Assembly: GCF_030014955.1 (NCBI RefSeq)
Contig: NZ_JAGRPV010000001.1
Span: 1,364,001 to 1,428,000 of the forward strand
From: Cohnella hashimotonis
GTDB taxonomy: Bacteria; Bacillota; Bacilli; Paenibacillales; Paenibacillaceae
Direction of reading: 5' to 3'
DNA: 64,000 nt
The notes under the pieces are model-generated. The model was not told the DNA's origin and made no database searches. It saw nothing but the letters and a program-made list of their open reading frames with translations. A program made the position numbers and the translations under genes. The first letter of the stretch is position 1. Every line of letters starts with the position of its first letter. This document shows positions 1 to 8,304 of the stretch, one piece after another.

Positions 1-78
1 TATGCGCGAACAATCCGGATACGGCCCGAAGCCATTTCAAATTACGCGATTAGCAATAACTACTGGAAGGAGCGGTAT

Positions 79-1629
79 ATGGGCGGATTTTTGACAAACC
101 TCGCCCTTCACGTCATCCCCGGCGCGATGCTCGGCTGGCTTTCGGCCGAAGTCTTTTTTCGCAACCCGCTGCACCGGTTGAACCGTCTGGCATCCATTTT
201 GTTCGCATTGATGTCGCTGCAGTTTGGCGCTTCGTTTTTGGCTTCGTTCTTCCCCGAGACCGCTGCCGCGAAGCTCGTCAACGGACTCCTGATTGTTCCG
301 ACTTGCGTGCTTGCCTTCCTGATCATGCTTTTCGTTCGACAGCTAGGCGGTCAGGCGGGCAAATCTCCTGCAAGCTATCTGGATATCGCGTTGGCCGTGC
401 CTTTCGTACTCATCGTGCTGGTCGTATCCCAGCCGAATGTCTACGGTGCGTATGCGGAATACGCAGGCGAACTGAATCCGGGAACAGGTGTGTGGGCAGG
501 ATCGATCGTTTTGGCGGTTACGGTCTGGCTGTACGTTTCTGCGGTCTGGTTGATCGGCTGGAAAACGGCCCGAAGCGCGGCGGCTGCGACTCGCTCACAG
601 CATATCCAGGCGGGGTTCGGCATATTGGCCGGAGCGGTCGTGACAGCTGTCGCAGTGCTGGCGAGACTTGGCGGCATGCCGGCGGAATGCGCGCATTTGA
701 TGGGACTATTTGCCGTTTTGCTCTTTGCTTTCTTCATTCGCAGAGCGATTCTGCACTACGGATTGATGCCCTCTGTCTTGGAAAAGTATCGGGTGCTGTT
801 CGAGCTGTCTCCATTCGGCGTGCTGCTGCTGGATGCAGGCGGAGCGATTCGAGAAGCGAATCCGGTCGTCAAGCTGCTGCTTGGCTTGTCGCCGGCAGAA
901 CTGGTCGGCAAGCCGATATCCATGTTCCTCGACAAGGGCGAGCGCTTGCCGCTGGACGGAGTCGGATCAACGATGATGGAGGTCAGCATGGTCGACGTCG
1001 ACGGCGAATCCAGGCGTATGATCGTACACCTGAGCGAGTTGACGACCGAAGGCGAGCGTATGTATTGTGTCGTGCTGCAGGACGAGACCGGCCGCAAAAA
1101 AGCGGAAGAGGAAATTTGGTATCTGGCATATCACGATGCGTTGACTGGCGTGGGCAATCGACTTTATTTCCAGGAAACGATTTCATCATTCCTTCAAAAC
1201 GGTTCTGAGGGCGCGCTGCTCCTGCTTGATTTGGATCGCTTCAAGGCAGTGAACGATCGGCATGGACACCAGGCCGGGGATGTGCTTTTACGCGAGGTTG
1301 CCTTCAAATTAAGAACGTGCACGCCTACCAGCGGGATGTTGTTCAGACTAGGCGGCGACGAATTCGCAGTCGTGCTGCCCGACATTGACGATACATGGGA
1401 CCCTGCGGCGACCGCGCAGCAACTGTTGGACGGGTTGACGGGGCATCGCGGCGCGATTTCGTCGGATTCTCCCGTAACGGTCAGCATCGGCATCGCCCTC
1501 TGGCCGGTACACGGGAACGACACGACCTCCCTGCTGCACGCGGCAGACATCGCCATGTACAAGTCCAAGGATCTGGGCCGCAACCGTTATAGCTTATATG
1601 AGAAAGAGTTTGCCGGAACAAGCGCGTAA
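79..1629 (+). CDS. membrane-bound PAS-GGDEF diguanylate cyclase
   Basis: A 516-residue protein predicted to make the second messenger cyclic di-GMP from two GTP at the membrane. The first ~225 residues are hydrophobic and look like about seven transmembrane segments. A PAS-like sensor region follows (about 235-345), then a GGDEF domain (about 346-510) opening with YHDALTGVGNR and carrying an intact RLGGDEFAVVLP near residue 424. I see no RxxD inhibitory site just before GGDEF, so product feedback may be absent. No EAL domain is present. The start is set by GGAAGGAG seven bases upstream. It converges on an aminotransferase gene with a shared terminator between them. The signal sensed by the membrane part is unknown. 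Confidence 0.9.
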   Translation: MGGFLTNLALHVIPGAMLGWLSAEVFFRNPLHRLNRLASILFALMSLQFGASFLASFFPETAAAKLVNGLLIVPTCVLAFLIMLFVRQLGGQAGKSPASYLDIALAVPFVLIVLVVSQPNVYGAYAEYAGELNPGTGVWAGSIVLAVTVWLYVSAVWLIGWKTARSAAAATRSQHIQAGFGILAGAVVTAVAVLARLGGMPAECAHLMGLFAVLLFAFFIRRAILHYGLMPSVLEKYRVLFELSPFGVLLLDAGGAIREANPVVKLLLGLSPAELVGKPISMFLDKGERLPLDGVGSTMMEVSMVDVDGESRRMIVHLSELTTEGERMYCVVLQDETGRKKAEEEIWYLAYHDALTGVGNRLYFQETISSFLQNGSEGALLLLDLDRFKAVNDRHGHQAGDVLLREVAFKLRTCTPTSGMLFRLGGDEFAVVLPDIDDTWDPAATAQQLLDGLTGHRGAISSDSPVTVSIGIALWPVHGNDTTSLLHAADIAMYKSKDLGRNRYSLYEKEFAGTSA

Positions 1630-1633
1630 ACAT

Positions 1634-1682
1634 AAAAAAGGCCTTGCCCATCATCGGAGGATGATTGAGGCAGGGCCTTTTG
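1634..1682. terminator. bidirectional rho-independent terminator
   Basis: The arms GGCCTTGCC and GGCAGGGCC form a stem flanked by an A-run on the left and a T-run on the right, so it can work on both strands between two convergent genes. Confidence 0.85.
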
Positions 1683-1710
1683 CATTGCATGTTTGCGCAT
1701 AACGGCGGTG

Positions 1711-3024
1711 TTATGCTTGCACGGACGCTTCGCCTTTAATCTCGGATACGGCCGCGTAGATCCGGTCGAACAGATCTTCCAGATACGGCTCCTCGATACA
1801 AGAAAATGCGACGCGCAAATCGTGTTCGCCTAGCGCGATCGTGCCGACCTCGTAACGGTCGAGCAAGCGCTGACGGACGGTCTCGGCACTGATTCCATCG
1901 AGACGCAAGCACATGAAGTAGCCGGAATTGAACGGATAATAGCTCCAGACGCCTTCATACTTGCCGCTGTCGAGCAGGCTTTTTACCTTGTTCGCGCGGC
2001 CCTTCATGATCGCGTACTTTTCCGCTTTTTGCGCTTCGAAATCAGGCGATTTGAGCGCGTCGAGCACGAAAGTCTGCGACGGATGCGGACCGCTGGAGAT
2101 CGTCGCACGGATGATGCCGAGCGTCTTCTGCTCGAGCGCAGCGAGCGCGGCCTCCGAAGTTCCGCCGTAGGTGATGAAGCCGACGCGGAAGCCCCAGACG
2201 TATTCTTCTTTGGTGGCGCCGTCGATCTTGACCGGGAGGACGCGTTCGTGCAGACCACACAGCGCGCCGAAGAGCGATTCGTGCATCGAGTCTTCAAAGA
2301 AAAGCGCAAAGTAAGCATCGTCGGTCACCGCTACGACGTTGATGCCGGCTTCGGCGGCGTCCTTAATCGCTGCGACGATCGCGGCGCCTTCCGCGCGACT
2401 TGGCGTATAGCCGGTCGGATTGTTCGGGAAGTTGAGCAGCACGATCGCTTTGCCCTGTTCTTTGCGGGAGAGCAGCGCCTCGCGCAAGCCTTGAGCATTG
2501 AAGAGGCCGTCCGCGCCGTAAAGCGGGTATTCCACGATCTCTGCGCCGCGGCGAACGCCGAAGGTCAGTTCGTAGTTTTCCCAGTTCTTGTCAGGGATAA
2601 TGACGGCATCCCCGACATCGGCGAACAAATCGGCTACGATGCTGAGGCCGTGCGTCAGCGCGTTCGTGACGACGGGCAGGCTGAACGTCTTGCCCTGCAG
2701 CGAAGGGTTCTCCTTCAGCATCTTTTCGCGCCATGCGGCACGGAGCTCAGGTTTGCCGGCCGGTGGCGCATATTCGTAAATGTCCTTGGGATTATAGGCG
2801 GACAATTTGTCTTGGATCATTTTCAGGTGCATCGGCTGCCCGTTTTCCGTCGCAATACCGATCGTCGCGTTGTACGTTTTCGCTTTTTGCTTCGCTTCGG
2901 CAGATTGGCTCAGGATGCCTATCTTGGGAAAATAAATGGCCTTGCCGAGTCCGGAGAGCATCTCCGCGATTCGAGGCTGTTCCTTGGCGATGGTGTCGTT
3001 GAGCTGTTGCGCGAGGGGGTTCAT
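1711..3024 (-). CDS. class I/II PLP-dependent aminotransferase (aromatic/aspartate type)
   Basis: A 437-residue fold-type I aminotransferase. The family moves an amino group from an amino acid to a 2-oxo acid using pyridoxal phosphate in the cytosol. NFPNNPTGYTPS is the usual cofactor and substrate-binding stretch, DDAYFALFFED follows, and the Schiff-base lysine is probably Lys272 in DGATKEEYVWGFRVG. The reading frame stays open about 40 codons further upstream, but GGAAGG lies nine bases before the ATG at 3024, giving MNPLAQQL as the N-terminus. The exact substrate cannot be read from sequence; tyrosine, phenylalanine or aspartate are likely. It is monocistronic and ends at the shared terminator. 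Confidence 0.85.
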   Translation of the reverse strand: MNPLAQQLNDTIAKEQPRIAEMLSGLGKAIYFPKIGILSQSAEAKQKAKTYNATIGIATENGQPMHLKMIQDKLSAYNPKDIYEYAPPAGKPELRAAWREKMLKENPSLQGKTFSLPVVTNALTHGLSIVADLFADVGDAVIIPDKNWENYELTFGVRRGAEIVEYPLYGADGLFNAQGLREALLSRKEQGKAIVLLNFPNNPTGYTPSRAEGAAIVAAIKDAAEAGINVVAVTDDAYFALFFEDSMHESLFGALCGLHERVLPVKIDGATKEEYVWGFRVGFITYGGTSEAALAALEQKTLGIIRATISSGPHPSQTFVLDALKSPDFEAQKAEKYAIMKGRANKVKSLLDSGKYEGVWSYYPFNSGYFMCLRLDGISAETVRQRLLDRYEVGTIALGEHDLRVAFSCIEEPYLEDLFDRIYAAVSEIKGEASVQA

Positions 3025-3174
3025 TGCCGTCATCCTTCCACATGATCGAGTTCCCCGGTGAGAAAATTTCTCAGGCAGGGCATCAGTTGCTATTATACAC
3101 GATCGTACCATACGCGTCACCCGCGAGGCTGCCTGGAAGTTGAACAATCCATGAGCGATTTTGCGTTAACGTAC

Positions 3175-3789
3175 TTATTTCGGCTTTGGGGCCCATTCCT
3201 TCATGAACGCGACGGTGAGCGGATCCCCCGGACGGTCTCTTCCTTCCAAGCCATCGATGACTTCAATGCGTTTCTTTTCGGACAGGTTCTGCCCGAATTT
3301 GAACTTGCCCGTCATTTCCTCGACGCTTAGGCGTAGCACGGCTATGCCCTTAAGCTGCAATGCATACTTCGGATGGCTGGCGTCGATCGCCAGGTGCCCG
3401 CCCTCCGGTTGCAACTTGCTCATCAGCGCGGCTAGCGCCACAGCTTTATCGGCAGCCTCTTCGACCTGTTCCACCCGGCCGCGAATTCGAACGGAACGGA
3501 AGTAAAGCGTAGCGGGGCAGGCCATCAGCGGATCGCTATAATAGGAAGGGATAAAAGCGTGCGCTTCGTAAACGACAAACTCTGCCCGGTCGTCCTCTGC
3601 GATGCCGCTCATCTTCTCTCCCTTTTTGCTACCGTGAAAATAGACGGAGCCATCCTTGTAAGCATAGTTCAAAGGCACCGCCTTCGGCCAGCCGTCGATT
3701 CCTTTGAACGTCAGCACGCCGTCGTCCCGTTCGTTCAGGAACGCTTCGCATATTTCGCGATCTTCTACTTCAAACTCTTTTCTGCGCAT
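3175..3789 (-). CDS. pyridoxamine 5'-phosphate oxidase-like FMN-binding protein
   Basis: A 204-residue protein of the split-barrel flavin-binding superfamily (Pyridox_ox_2 / NimA-like). The part NYAYKDGSVYFHGSKKGEK matches the strand that binds the FMN phosphate. Such proteins bind FMN, F420 or heme and are often reductases of unknown substrate; true PdxH activity is not implied. The start at 3789 (MRRKEFEVED) has GGGAGG seven bases upstream; an ATG six codons earlier lacks a site. It is transcribed away from a MocR-type regulator. That arrangement is common for MocR regulators and suggests that the regulator controls this gene. Confidence 0.8.
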   Translation of the reverse strand: MRRKEFEVEDREICEAFLNERDDGVLTFKGIDGWPKAVPLNYAYKDGSVYFHGSKKGEKMSGIAEDDRAEFVVYEAHAFIPSYYSDPLMACPATLYFRSVRIRGRVEQVEEAADKAVALAALMSKLQPEGGHLAIDASHPKYALQLKGIAVLRLSVEEMTGKFKFGQNLSEKKRIEVIDGLEGRDRPGDPLTVAFMKEWAPKPK

Positions 3790-3834
3790 ATTGCTGCCTC
3801 CCGTCATTGTGTAAGATTTATTCTAAGTCCGACA

Positions 3835-3879
3835 TTGACAAGTCAAAAGATCCAATTTACATTAAAAACGTTGGTCCAA
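3835..3879 (+). promoter_or_regulatory. promoter and candidate MocR operator
   Basis: TTGACA (3835-3840) and TACATT (3858-3863) are 17 bases apart, a good sigma-A promoter for the regulator gene at 3902. TTGGTCCAA at 3871-3879 is a perfect palindrome about one central base, placed at the expected transcription start, which suits self-repression. The divergent gene could use TTGACT on the other strand (3841-3846), so the two promoters would overlap. Confidence 0.6.
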
Positions 3880-3901
3880 TGGACAGAGAAGGTTGGCTGC
3901 T

Positions 3902-5593
3902 ATGAGTATCCAGGTTCCCTATGACGCAAAATTATCTGCCTGCGGCGTCAAGCATCTCGCCTTGTATCAGGCGATTCGCGACAGGATCGTCGGCGGACAA
4001 CTTCGGCCCGGAGCCAAGCTCCCTTCGACGCGGACGTTGGCCGAGTCGTACGGTCTGTCCCGGGGCAGTGTGAGCATCGCCTACGAGATGCTCGCCGCCG
4101 AGGGATACGTGCGCGCATCGGTCGGGCGGGGTACCTATGTAGCTGGGCAAGAGTTACGCGCCTCAGACCGGGGGACGGCCTCGAATCAGGAGATTGGTGC
4201 GGCGCAGAAGCCGTCTTTGTGTGCGGAGAGCCTGGATCTCGCCGATCAGCAGGCGATGGGGTTGTCTCCCCCGCCAGCTTCCGGACTGTCGGCTTGGGGG
4301 ATGCGTCTATTGCGTGAAGCGCAGTCGGACGAGGATCACAGGGAAGCCTCTCAACCGAACGTGTCCCGGCATGCCAATCCGGAAAATGAGAAACACAACG
4401 ATATACATACTTCTTCCGCGGTTTCATTCAAGTCCATTTCATTCAAGCCGCGCGGCATGGGCGAGCAATGGTTCCCATGGAAGTCGTGGAAGGCAGCCGT
4501 ATCGGCCGAATGGAGACGACGCGGTCCCGCTCTGGCGGAGGATACTCGTACGACAGCCGGCAGCGCAGAGCTGCGAAGAGCGATCGCAGGGCGGCTGCGG
4601 CGCGAACGAGGCATCCTTTGCGAAGAGGAGGACATCGTCGTGACGGGAGGCTCGATGCAGGCCATCGCGCTGCTTGCGCAGCTGCTGCTTGAGCCGGGCA
4701 AGGCGGCAGTCACGGAGGATCCTTGCTATAGCGGCATACAGCGCGCCATTCAGGCAAGCGGCGCGATGTTGATTCCGGCGCCGGTAGACAGACATGGCAT
4801 CGTACCGGACGATTGGTCCGGGGAGCTGTTGTTTGTGACGCCGACGCGTCAATTCCCTACCGGCGCCGTGCTCACCTATGAGCGCCGGATGGCGTTATTG
4901 GAATGGGCCGCCAAGCGCGGCGCCTGGATCGTGGAGGACGATTATGACAGCGAGTTCCGCTGGTCGGGGCGTCCGATCGAGCCGCTCAAGTCGCTCGACA
5001 GACAGGAGCGGGTAGTCTACATCGGATCGTTCTCGCGAGTGATGCGGCAGGAAGTGCGGATCGGATACGCGGTGCTGCCGCCTGGGCTCCACAAGCCGTT
5101 TCTGTTGGCTAAACAGCTTTACGATCCCTACCCTGCGGGCCTTACGGAGCAGCGCGCGCTGGCTGACTGGATGAACCAAGGCGAATATGACCGCCATTTG
5201 AGGCGCGCCCGCCGGATTTTTAACCGGCTGCAAGGTCAGCTCCGCAAGGAACTTTCGAAGCTTGGGCCGATATTCCACGTACATCCGGCCGACGCGGGGC
5301 TGCTTTTGTTCGCCGCTTGGACCGGCCCGCCTGATCGGTACGACGAGCTGGTGTCGGCTTGCCGGCAAGCGGGCGTGAGCTGGGGAGACGGCTCGGTATA
5401 TGCTGGCATGAAGCGGCCAGAGGAGCGTACGGCGTTGTTCGGTTTTGCGCACCTGGATGAAGCCGGAATTGCAAAAGGGATGCAGTTGATTCGAGCAATA
5501 GCCGGCAGGCTTGGCCTCATAGAAGAGCACCGGCTTGGTGAAACTGCATGGCACGAACACACAGCGAGGAAAGGAGGAACAGGAGATGCTTGA
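3902..5593 (+). CDS. MocR/GabR-type GntR regulator with aminotransferase-like domain
   Basis: A 563-residue fusion of a GntR winged helix (about 15-85, with LPSTRTLAESYGLSRGSVSIAYE), a long linker (about 90-180) and a fold-type I aminotransferase-like sensor domain (about 190-540). MocR proteins usually bind PLP in the sensor domain and control vitamin B6 or amino-acid genes. TPTRQFPTGAVLT and VEDDYDSEFRW are the expected cofactor-site motifs. The residue normally a lysine in the SFSK motif is arginine here (SFSRVMRQEVRIGY, about Arg379), so a Schiff base with PLP seems impossible. ATG 3902 is favoured over TTG 3893 because AAGG lies nine bases before it. The gene overlaps the next one by eight bases. 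Confidence 0.88.
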   Translation: MSIQVPYDAKLSACGVKHLALYQAIRDRIVGGQLRPGAKLPSTRTLAESYGLSRGSVSIAYEMLAAEGYVRASVGRGTYVAGQELRASDRGTASNQEIGAAQKPSLCAESLDLADQQAMGLSPPPASGLSAWGMRLLREAQSDEDHREASQPNVSRHANPENEKHNDIHTSSAVSFKSISFKPRGMGEQWFPWKSWKAAVSAEWRRRGPALAEDTRTTAGSAELRRAIAGRLRRERGILCEEEDIVVTGGSMQAIALLAQLLLEPGKAAVTEDPCYSGIQRAIQASGAMLIPAPVDRHGIVPDDWSGELLFVTPTRQFPTGAVLTYERRMALLEWAAKRGAWIVEDDYDSEFRWSGRPIEPLKSLDRQERVVYIGSFSRVMRQEVRIGYAVLPPGLHKPFLLAKQLYDPYPAGLTEQRALADWMNQGEYDRHLRRARRIFNRLQGQLRKELSKLGPIFHVHPADAGLLLFAAWTGPPDRYDELVSACRQAGVSWGDGSVYAGMKRPEERTALFGFAHLDEAGIAKGMQLIRAIAGRLGLIEEHRLGETAWHEHTARKGGTGDA

Positions 5594-6371
5594 CGCGTCG
5601 CCGGATGCTTACGAACTCAAGCTTTACCTGGCCAAGATTGTATGCGAGCCGGGCTGGAAGTGGCAGAAGCGAGAGAAGCCGCTTGCGAACTACGACTTAT
5701 TTTACGTGTGGAGCGGAGAAGGCGAGGTCGTCCTGAACGGTCAGCCCTTTCCAGTAGAAAAAGGAAGCTGCTTCCTTTTCAGACCTGGAGATCGAACGAG
5801 CGCCACCCATAACCCGCAGAAGCCGCTCGTGCTGACTTATATCCACTTCGATGTGAGCGTTCCGGTGAAGCTCGTACCGAAGCCGTATCGCGTTTTGCAG
5901 GACACGTTCGAATTCGAGCATCTGCTCGCGAGATATGTGCGGCTCTTCCTCGTCAAAACGTTCGCTGCGGAGGAAGAAGCGAGACTTGTGCTGAAGCAGC
6001 TCATCATTCATCTGCTGCGCAACGATCTCGAGGAACCGGTCGAGCGCAAAGCGAGCAATCAACTGACAGAGAGCATTCACGAAGTTGCCAACTACATCCG
6101 CCAGCACCCGGGAGAGTCCCACCGTGTGGATGATCTGGCAGCGCGAGCGGGCTTGTCGCCGAGATACTTTTCGGTCAAGTTCAAAGAGCTGATCGGATTC
6201 TCAGTACAGACCTATATGATTCGCACCCGAATCGAGCGAGCGCAGCATCTGCTGCTGCACGCCGGTATGAACGTGACCGAAGTCGCCGATGCCCTCGGCT
6301 ACCGAGATATTTTCTTTTTCAGTCGCCAATTTAAACAATACACCGGAAAGAGCCCTTCGGAGATTCGATAG
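5586..6371 (+). CDS. AraC family regulator with N-terminal cupin
   Basis: A 261-residue regulator. Residues about 20-110 look like an AraC-type cupin sensor (NGQPFPVEKGSCFLFRPGD). Residues about 160-261 hold two helix-turn-helix units, including DDLAARAGLSPRYFSVKFKE and VADALGYRDIFFFSRQFKQ. Such proteins usually answer a small ligand, often a sugar. The start is set by AAAGGAGGAACAGG just before ATG 5586. The start overlaps the end of the MocR-type gene by eight bases, so the two are very likely co-translated. The target genes are not evident here. Confidence 0.88.
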   Translation: MLDASPDAYELKLYLAKIVCEPGWKWQKREKPLANYDLFYVWSGEGEVVLNGQPFPVEKGSCFLFRPGDRTSATHNPQKPLVLTYIHFDVSVPVKLVPKPYRVLQDTFEFEHLLARYVRLFLVKTFAAEEEARLVLKQLIIHLLRNDLEEPVERKASNQLTESIHEVANYIRQHPGESHRVDDLAARAGLSPRYFSVKFKELIGFSVQTYMIRTRIERAQHLLLHAGMNVTEVADALGYRDIFFFSRQFKQYTGKSPSEIR

Positions 6372-6433
6372 GGTTCTTTACTTTTTATTACCGAGTTGTC
6401 TGTGCCCAATTGGTCTATTTCTGACATTACACT

Positions 6434-6660
6434 GCTATCCCCTTCGCACAGGCGAGACGTCTAATTCCGCCGTTTCGACGCTATCCCTTTCGCACAGGCA
6501 AGACTCCTAATTCCACCGTTTCGACGCTATCCCCTTCACTCAGGTAAGCGACTAGTTCCGGCGTTTCGACATTATCCCCTTCGCACAGGAAGCGTGTCTA
6601 GTCATCCATTGCACCATTATCCCATTCGTTCTGGCAATGTTCGTGTGCCTGGAATTTCGA
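6434..6660. repeat. five degenerate 45-46 bp tandem repeats
   Basis: Units begin at 6434, 6480, 6526, 6571 and 6616. The core is GCTATCCCCTTCGCACAGG followed by a CTAATTCCGCCGTTTCGA-like stretch. Decay increases to the right, so the array looks old. It fills the gap between the AraC gene and the transposase gene; no protein-coding frame or clear RNA fold was seen. A single inverted copy of the core lies beyond the transposase at 7918-7941. Confidence 0.85.
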
Positions 6661-6702
6661 TTAAGTGTGCTCTCCCGTCCATGCAGTGCGACAATTCTTT
6701 CC

Positions 6703-6732
6703 TTGCTTCAAATAGTATTAAAATGGTATAAT
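6703..6732 (+). promoter_or_regulatory. sigma-A-like promoter of the transposase-like gene
   Basis: TTGCTT (6703-6708) and a perfect TATAAT (6727-6732) are separated by 18 bases, about 40 bases before the start codon of the next gene. Confidence 0.6.
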
Positions 6733-6769
6733 ACGAACATATGATCTCTTTTTTGTAGGAGGAATGAGG

Positions 6770-7708
6770 ATGAGCGATTCGAACCGTTTGTGCGAGCAGG
6801 CACCGGCTTTTAGCGAAGAAGATTGCGAGATCGCTCTTTTTCGTGCAAAATGGCCCGACGGCTTTCGTTGTCCGCGCTGCGGGGGGCTCGACTTTTATCG
6901 TATTGTTTCCCGCGGGCGCAGGCTGTTCGAATGCAGCTCATGCTCTCATCAGACCTCGCTTACCGCGGGCACGATTTTGCAAGGTACCGGCACGCCGCTC
7001 GTTAAGTGGTTTCAGGCATTGTTTTTAATGGGGACCGGTATCTCGGCCGTATTGCTGGCGGAGCTTATTCAAGTTACATATAAGACGGCTTGGCTCATTA
7101 ATCATAAGCTTCGGTTTGCGATTCAAATGCACGATGAGGGGCGTCCGTTAACAGGTGATTTGCAATTAGTGGGTGACTTCTACGCGCGACCGGTGACGAA
7201 TCGGCCCTCGGATCCTTTAGCTTATCGGGACGAGCCTGCCGTCGTAGGGGCTTCGATCGATCCGGAGAGCGGCGAGCTCGCGGAAGTCAAAATTAAAAGG
7301 GTGTCCGCCAAGACATTTAATCGTCGTACGTTCGACGTCGATTCGTTCGGCGGCTTTTTGTGGCGCCATGCAACGGAAGATCGAACAGGGGAGCGGCGCA
7401 TCGAAATCGTTAAGGCATCGGGACGCGAAGGAGTGACGGCATTGGGGGCAGTGTGGCGCGGTGCAATCGCTTGGCTCGCACGGACGTTCGGGGGAATTGG
7501 ACCTAAGCATCTGCAGGCGTATCTGGACGAATACTGCTTCCGCGTAAATGTAAGAACAGATGGGTTTAAGGCTTTATTATCGCTTTGTGGACGGATCGGC
7601 ACCATAACACAACCCGAACTTGTGCGCAAAAGGTCTGGCATCCGCAGTATCCGCTGGACCGGCCGAACGAATGAAGCGAAGCTGTCCCGAAACATCTGCA
7701 TTTCGTAA
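6770..7708 (+). CDS. IS1595/ISXO2-like transposase, probably degenerate or domesticated
   Basis: A 312-residue protein. The N-terminal zinc ribbon (CPRCGG near residue 35 and CSSC about 25 residues on) and the helical segment after it (LVKWFQALFLMGTGISAVLL) are typical of IS1595-family transposases. HLQAYLDEYCFRVNVR near residue 250 matches the family's C-terminal signature. The middle is odd: the usual DETY around the first catalytic Asp reads LVGDFYARP, and I find no TDG motif for the second Asp, so strand transfer activity is doubtful. ATG 6770 is preferred over ATG 6764 for its AGGAGG at seven bases. I could not define terminal inverted repeats or a target duplication. Confidence 0.7.
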   Translation: MSDSNRLCEQAPAFSEEDCEIALFRAKWPDGFRCPRCGGLDFYRIVSRGRRLFECSSCSHQTSLTAGTILQGTGTPLVKWFQALFLMGTGISAVLLAELIQVTYKTAWLINHKLRFAIQMHDEGRPLTGDLQLVGDFYARPVTNRPSDPLAYRDEPAVVGASIDPESGELAEVKIKRVSAKTFNRRTFDVDSFGGFLWRHATEDRTGERRIEIVKASGREGVTALGAVWRGAIAWLARTFGGIGPKHLQAYLDEYCFRVNVRTDGFKALLSLCGRIGTITQPELVRKRSGIRSIRWTGRTNEAKLSRNICIS

Positions 7709-7917
7709 GGACGCGCGCACACGCACGTGGTTATCTCCAGGTCAAATGCCTTTATCCACACTGTTTTCTTAATATGATGTTATTATTCCAATTCGTTAAA
7801 CTCACTCAAACTTTGAGTCCTTGCGTTTTGCGAACTTATGTTTGCGGCCTTATATCTTACATCCTTAACTTTTATATATTTTGCGGTTTAATAAGTTTGG
7901 TCAACTCGGCATCCAAC

Positions 7918-7941
7918 CTGTGCGAAAGGGATATCGTGTCA
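7918..7941 (-). repeat. inverted single copy of the 45-46 bp repeat core
   Basis: Read on the minus strand this is GACACGATATCCCTTTCGCAC followed by AGG, nearly the same as the core of the array at 6434-6660. The transposase-like gene therefore sits between copies in opposite orientation. Confidence 0.7.
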
Positions 7942-7954
7942 ATGGGGAAAATGG

Positions 7955-8110
7955 TGTTCGGGTGTTGGGTGATCTGGGTGTTGGGTGATCTGGGTGTTGG
8001 GTGATCTGGGTGTTGGGTGATCTGGGTGTTCGGTGATCTGGGTGTTGGGTGTTCTAGGTGTTGGGTGTTCCGGGTGTTGGGTGTTCTAGGTGTTTGGGTG
8101 CTCCGCATGT
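7955..8110. repeat. 16 bp tandem repeat (minisatellite)
   Basis: About nine units with a strict 16-base period: GATCTGGGTGTTGGGT at 7971, 7987, 8003, 8019 and 8035, then variants with GTTCT or GTTCC at 8051, 8067 and 8083. The 596-base gap 7709-8304 otherwise holds no gene I can support. Translated open frames across the array are low-complexity by-products. Confidence 0.88.
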
Positions 8111-8228
8111 TCCGGTTGCTTGGGCATTTTGGTATTCGGGCATAGGGAGGTTCGCGTAGTTCACGTGTTTTGGTTCTGTGTTTTGGTAGTGGCTGCTTAG
8201 GTGTAAGTATATGCCTATTCCGGCAATT

Positions 8229-8296
8229 AAAAAGGACCGACTGCTGCGCCATGGACGGCGAGAGTTAACTCGTCGCCTCGGGACAGCGTCGGTCCG
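8229..8296 (-). terminator. terminator of psd
   Basis: On the minus strand GGACCGAC and GTCGGTCC pair across a loop of about 45 bases and are followed by TTTTT. It lies just after the psd stop codon. The long loop makes it less certain than the others in the window. Confidence 0.55.
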
Positions 8297-8304
8297 CTGG
8301 TCGT

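Noticed and set aside
2029..3045. A 338-codon plus-strand frame opposite the aminotransferase gene
   Set aside because: The minus-strand gene has clear motifs and a ribosome site; the plus-strand frame is its shadow.
6434..6660. A CRISPR-like array between the AraC and transposase genes
   Set aside because: The whole 45-46 bp unit is repeated in degenerate form, not a constant repeat with variable spacers.
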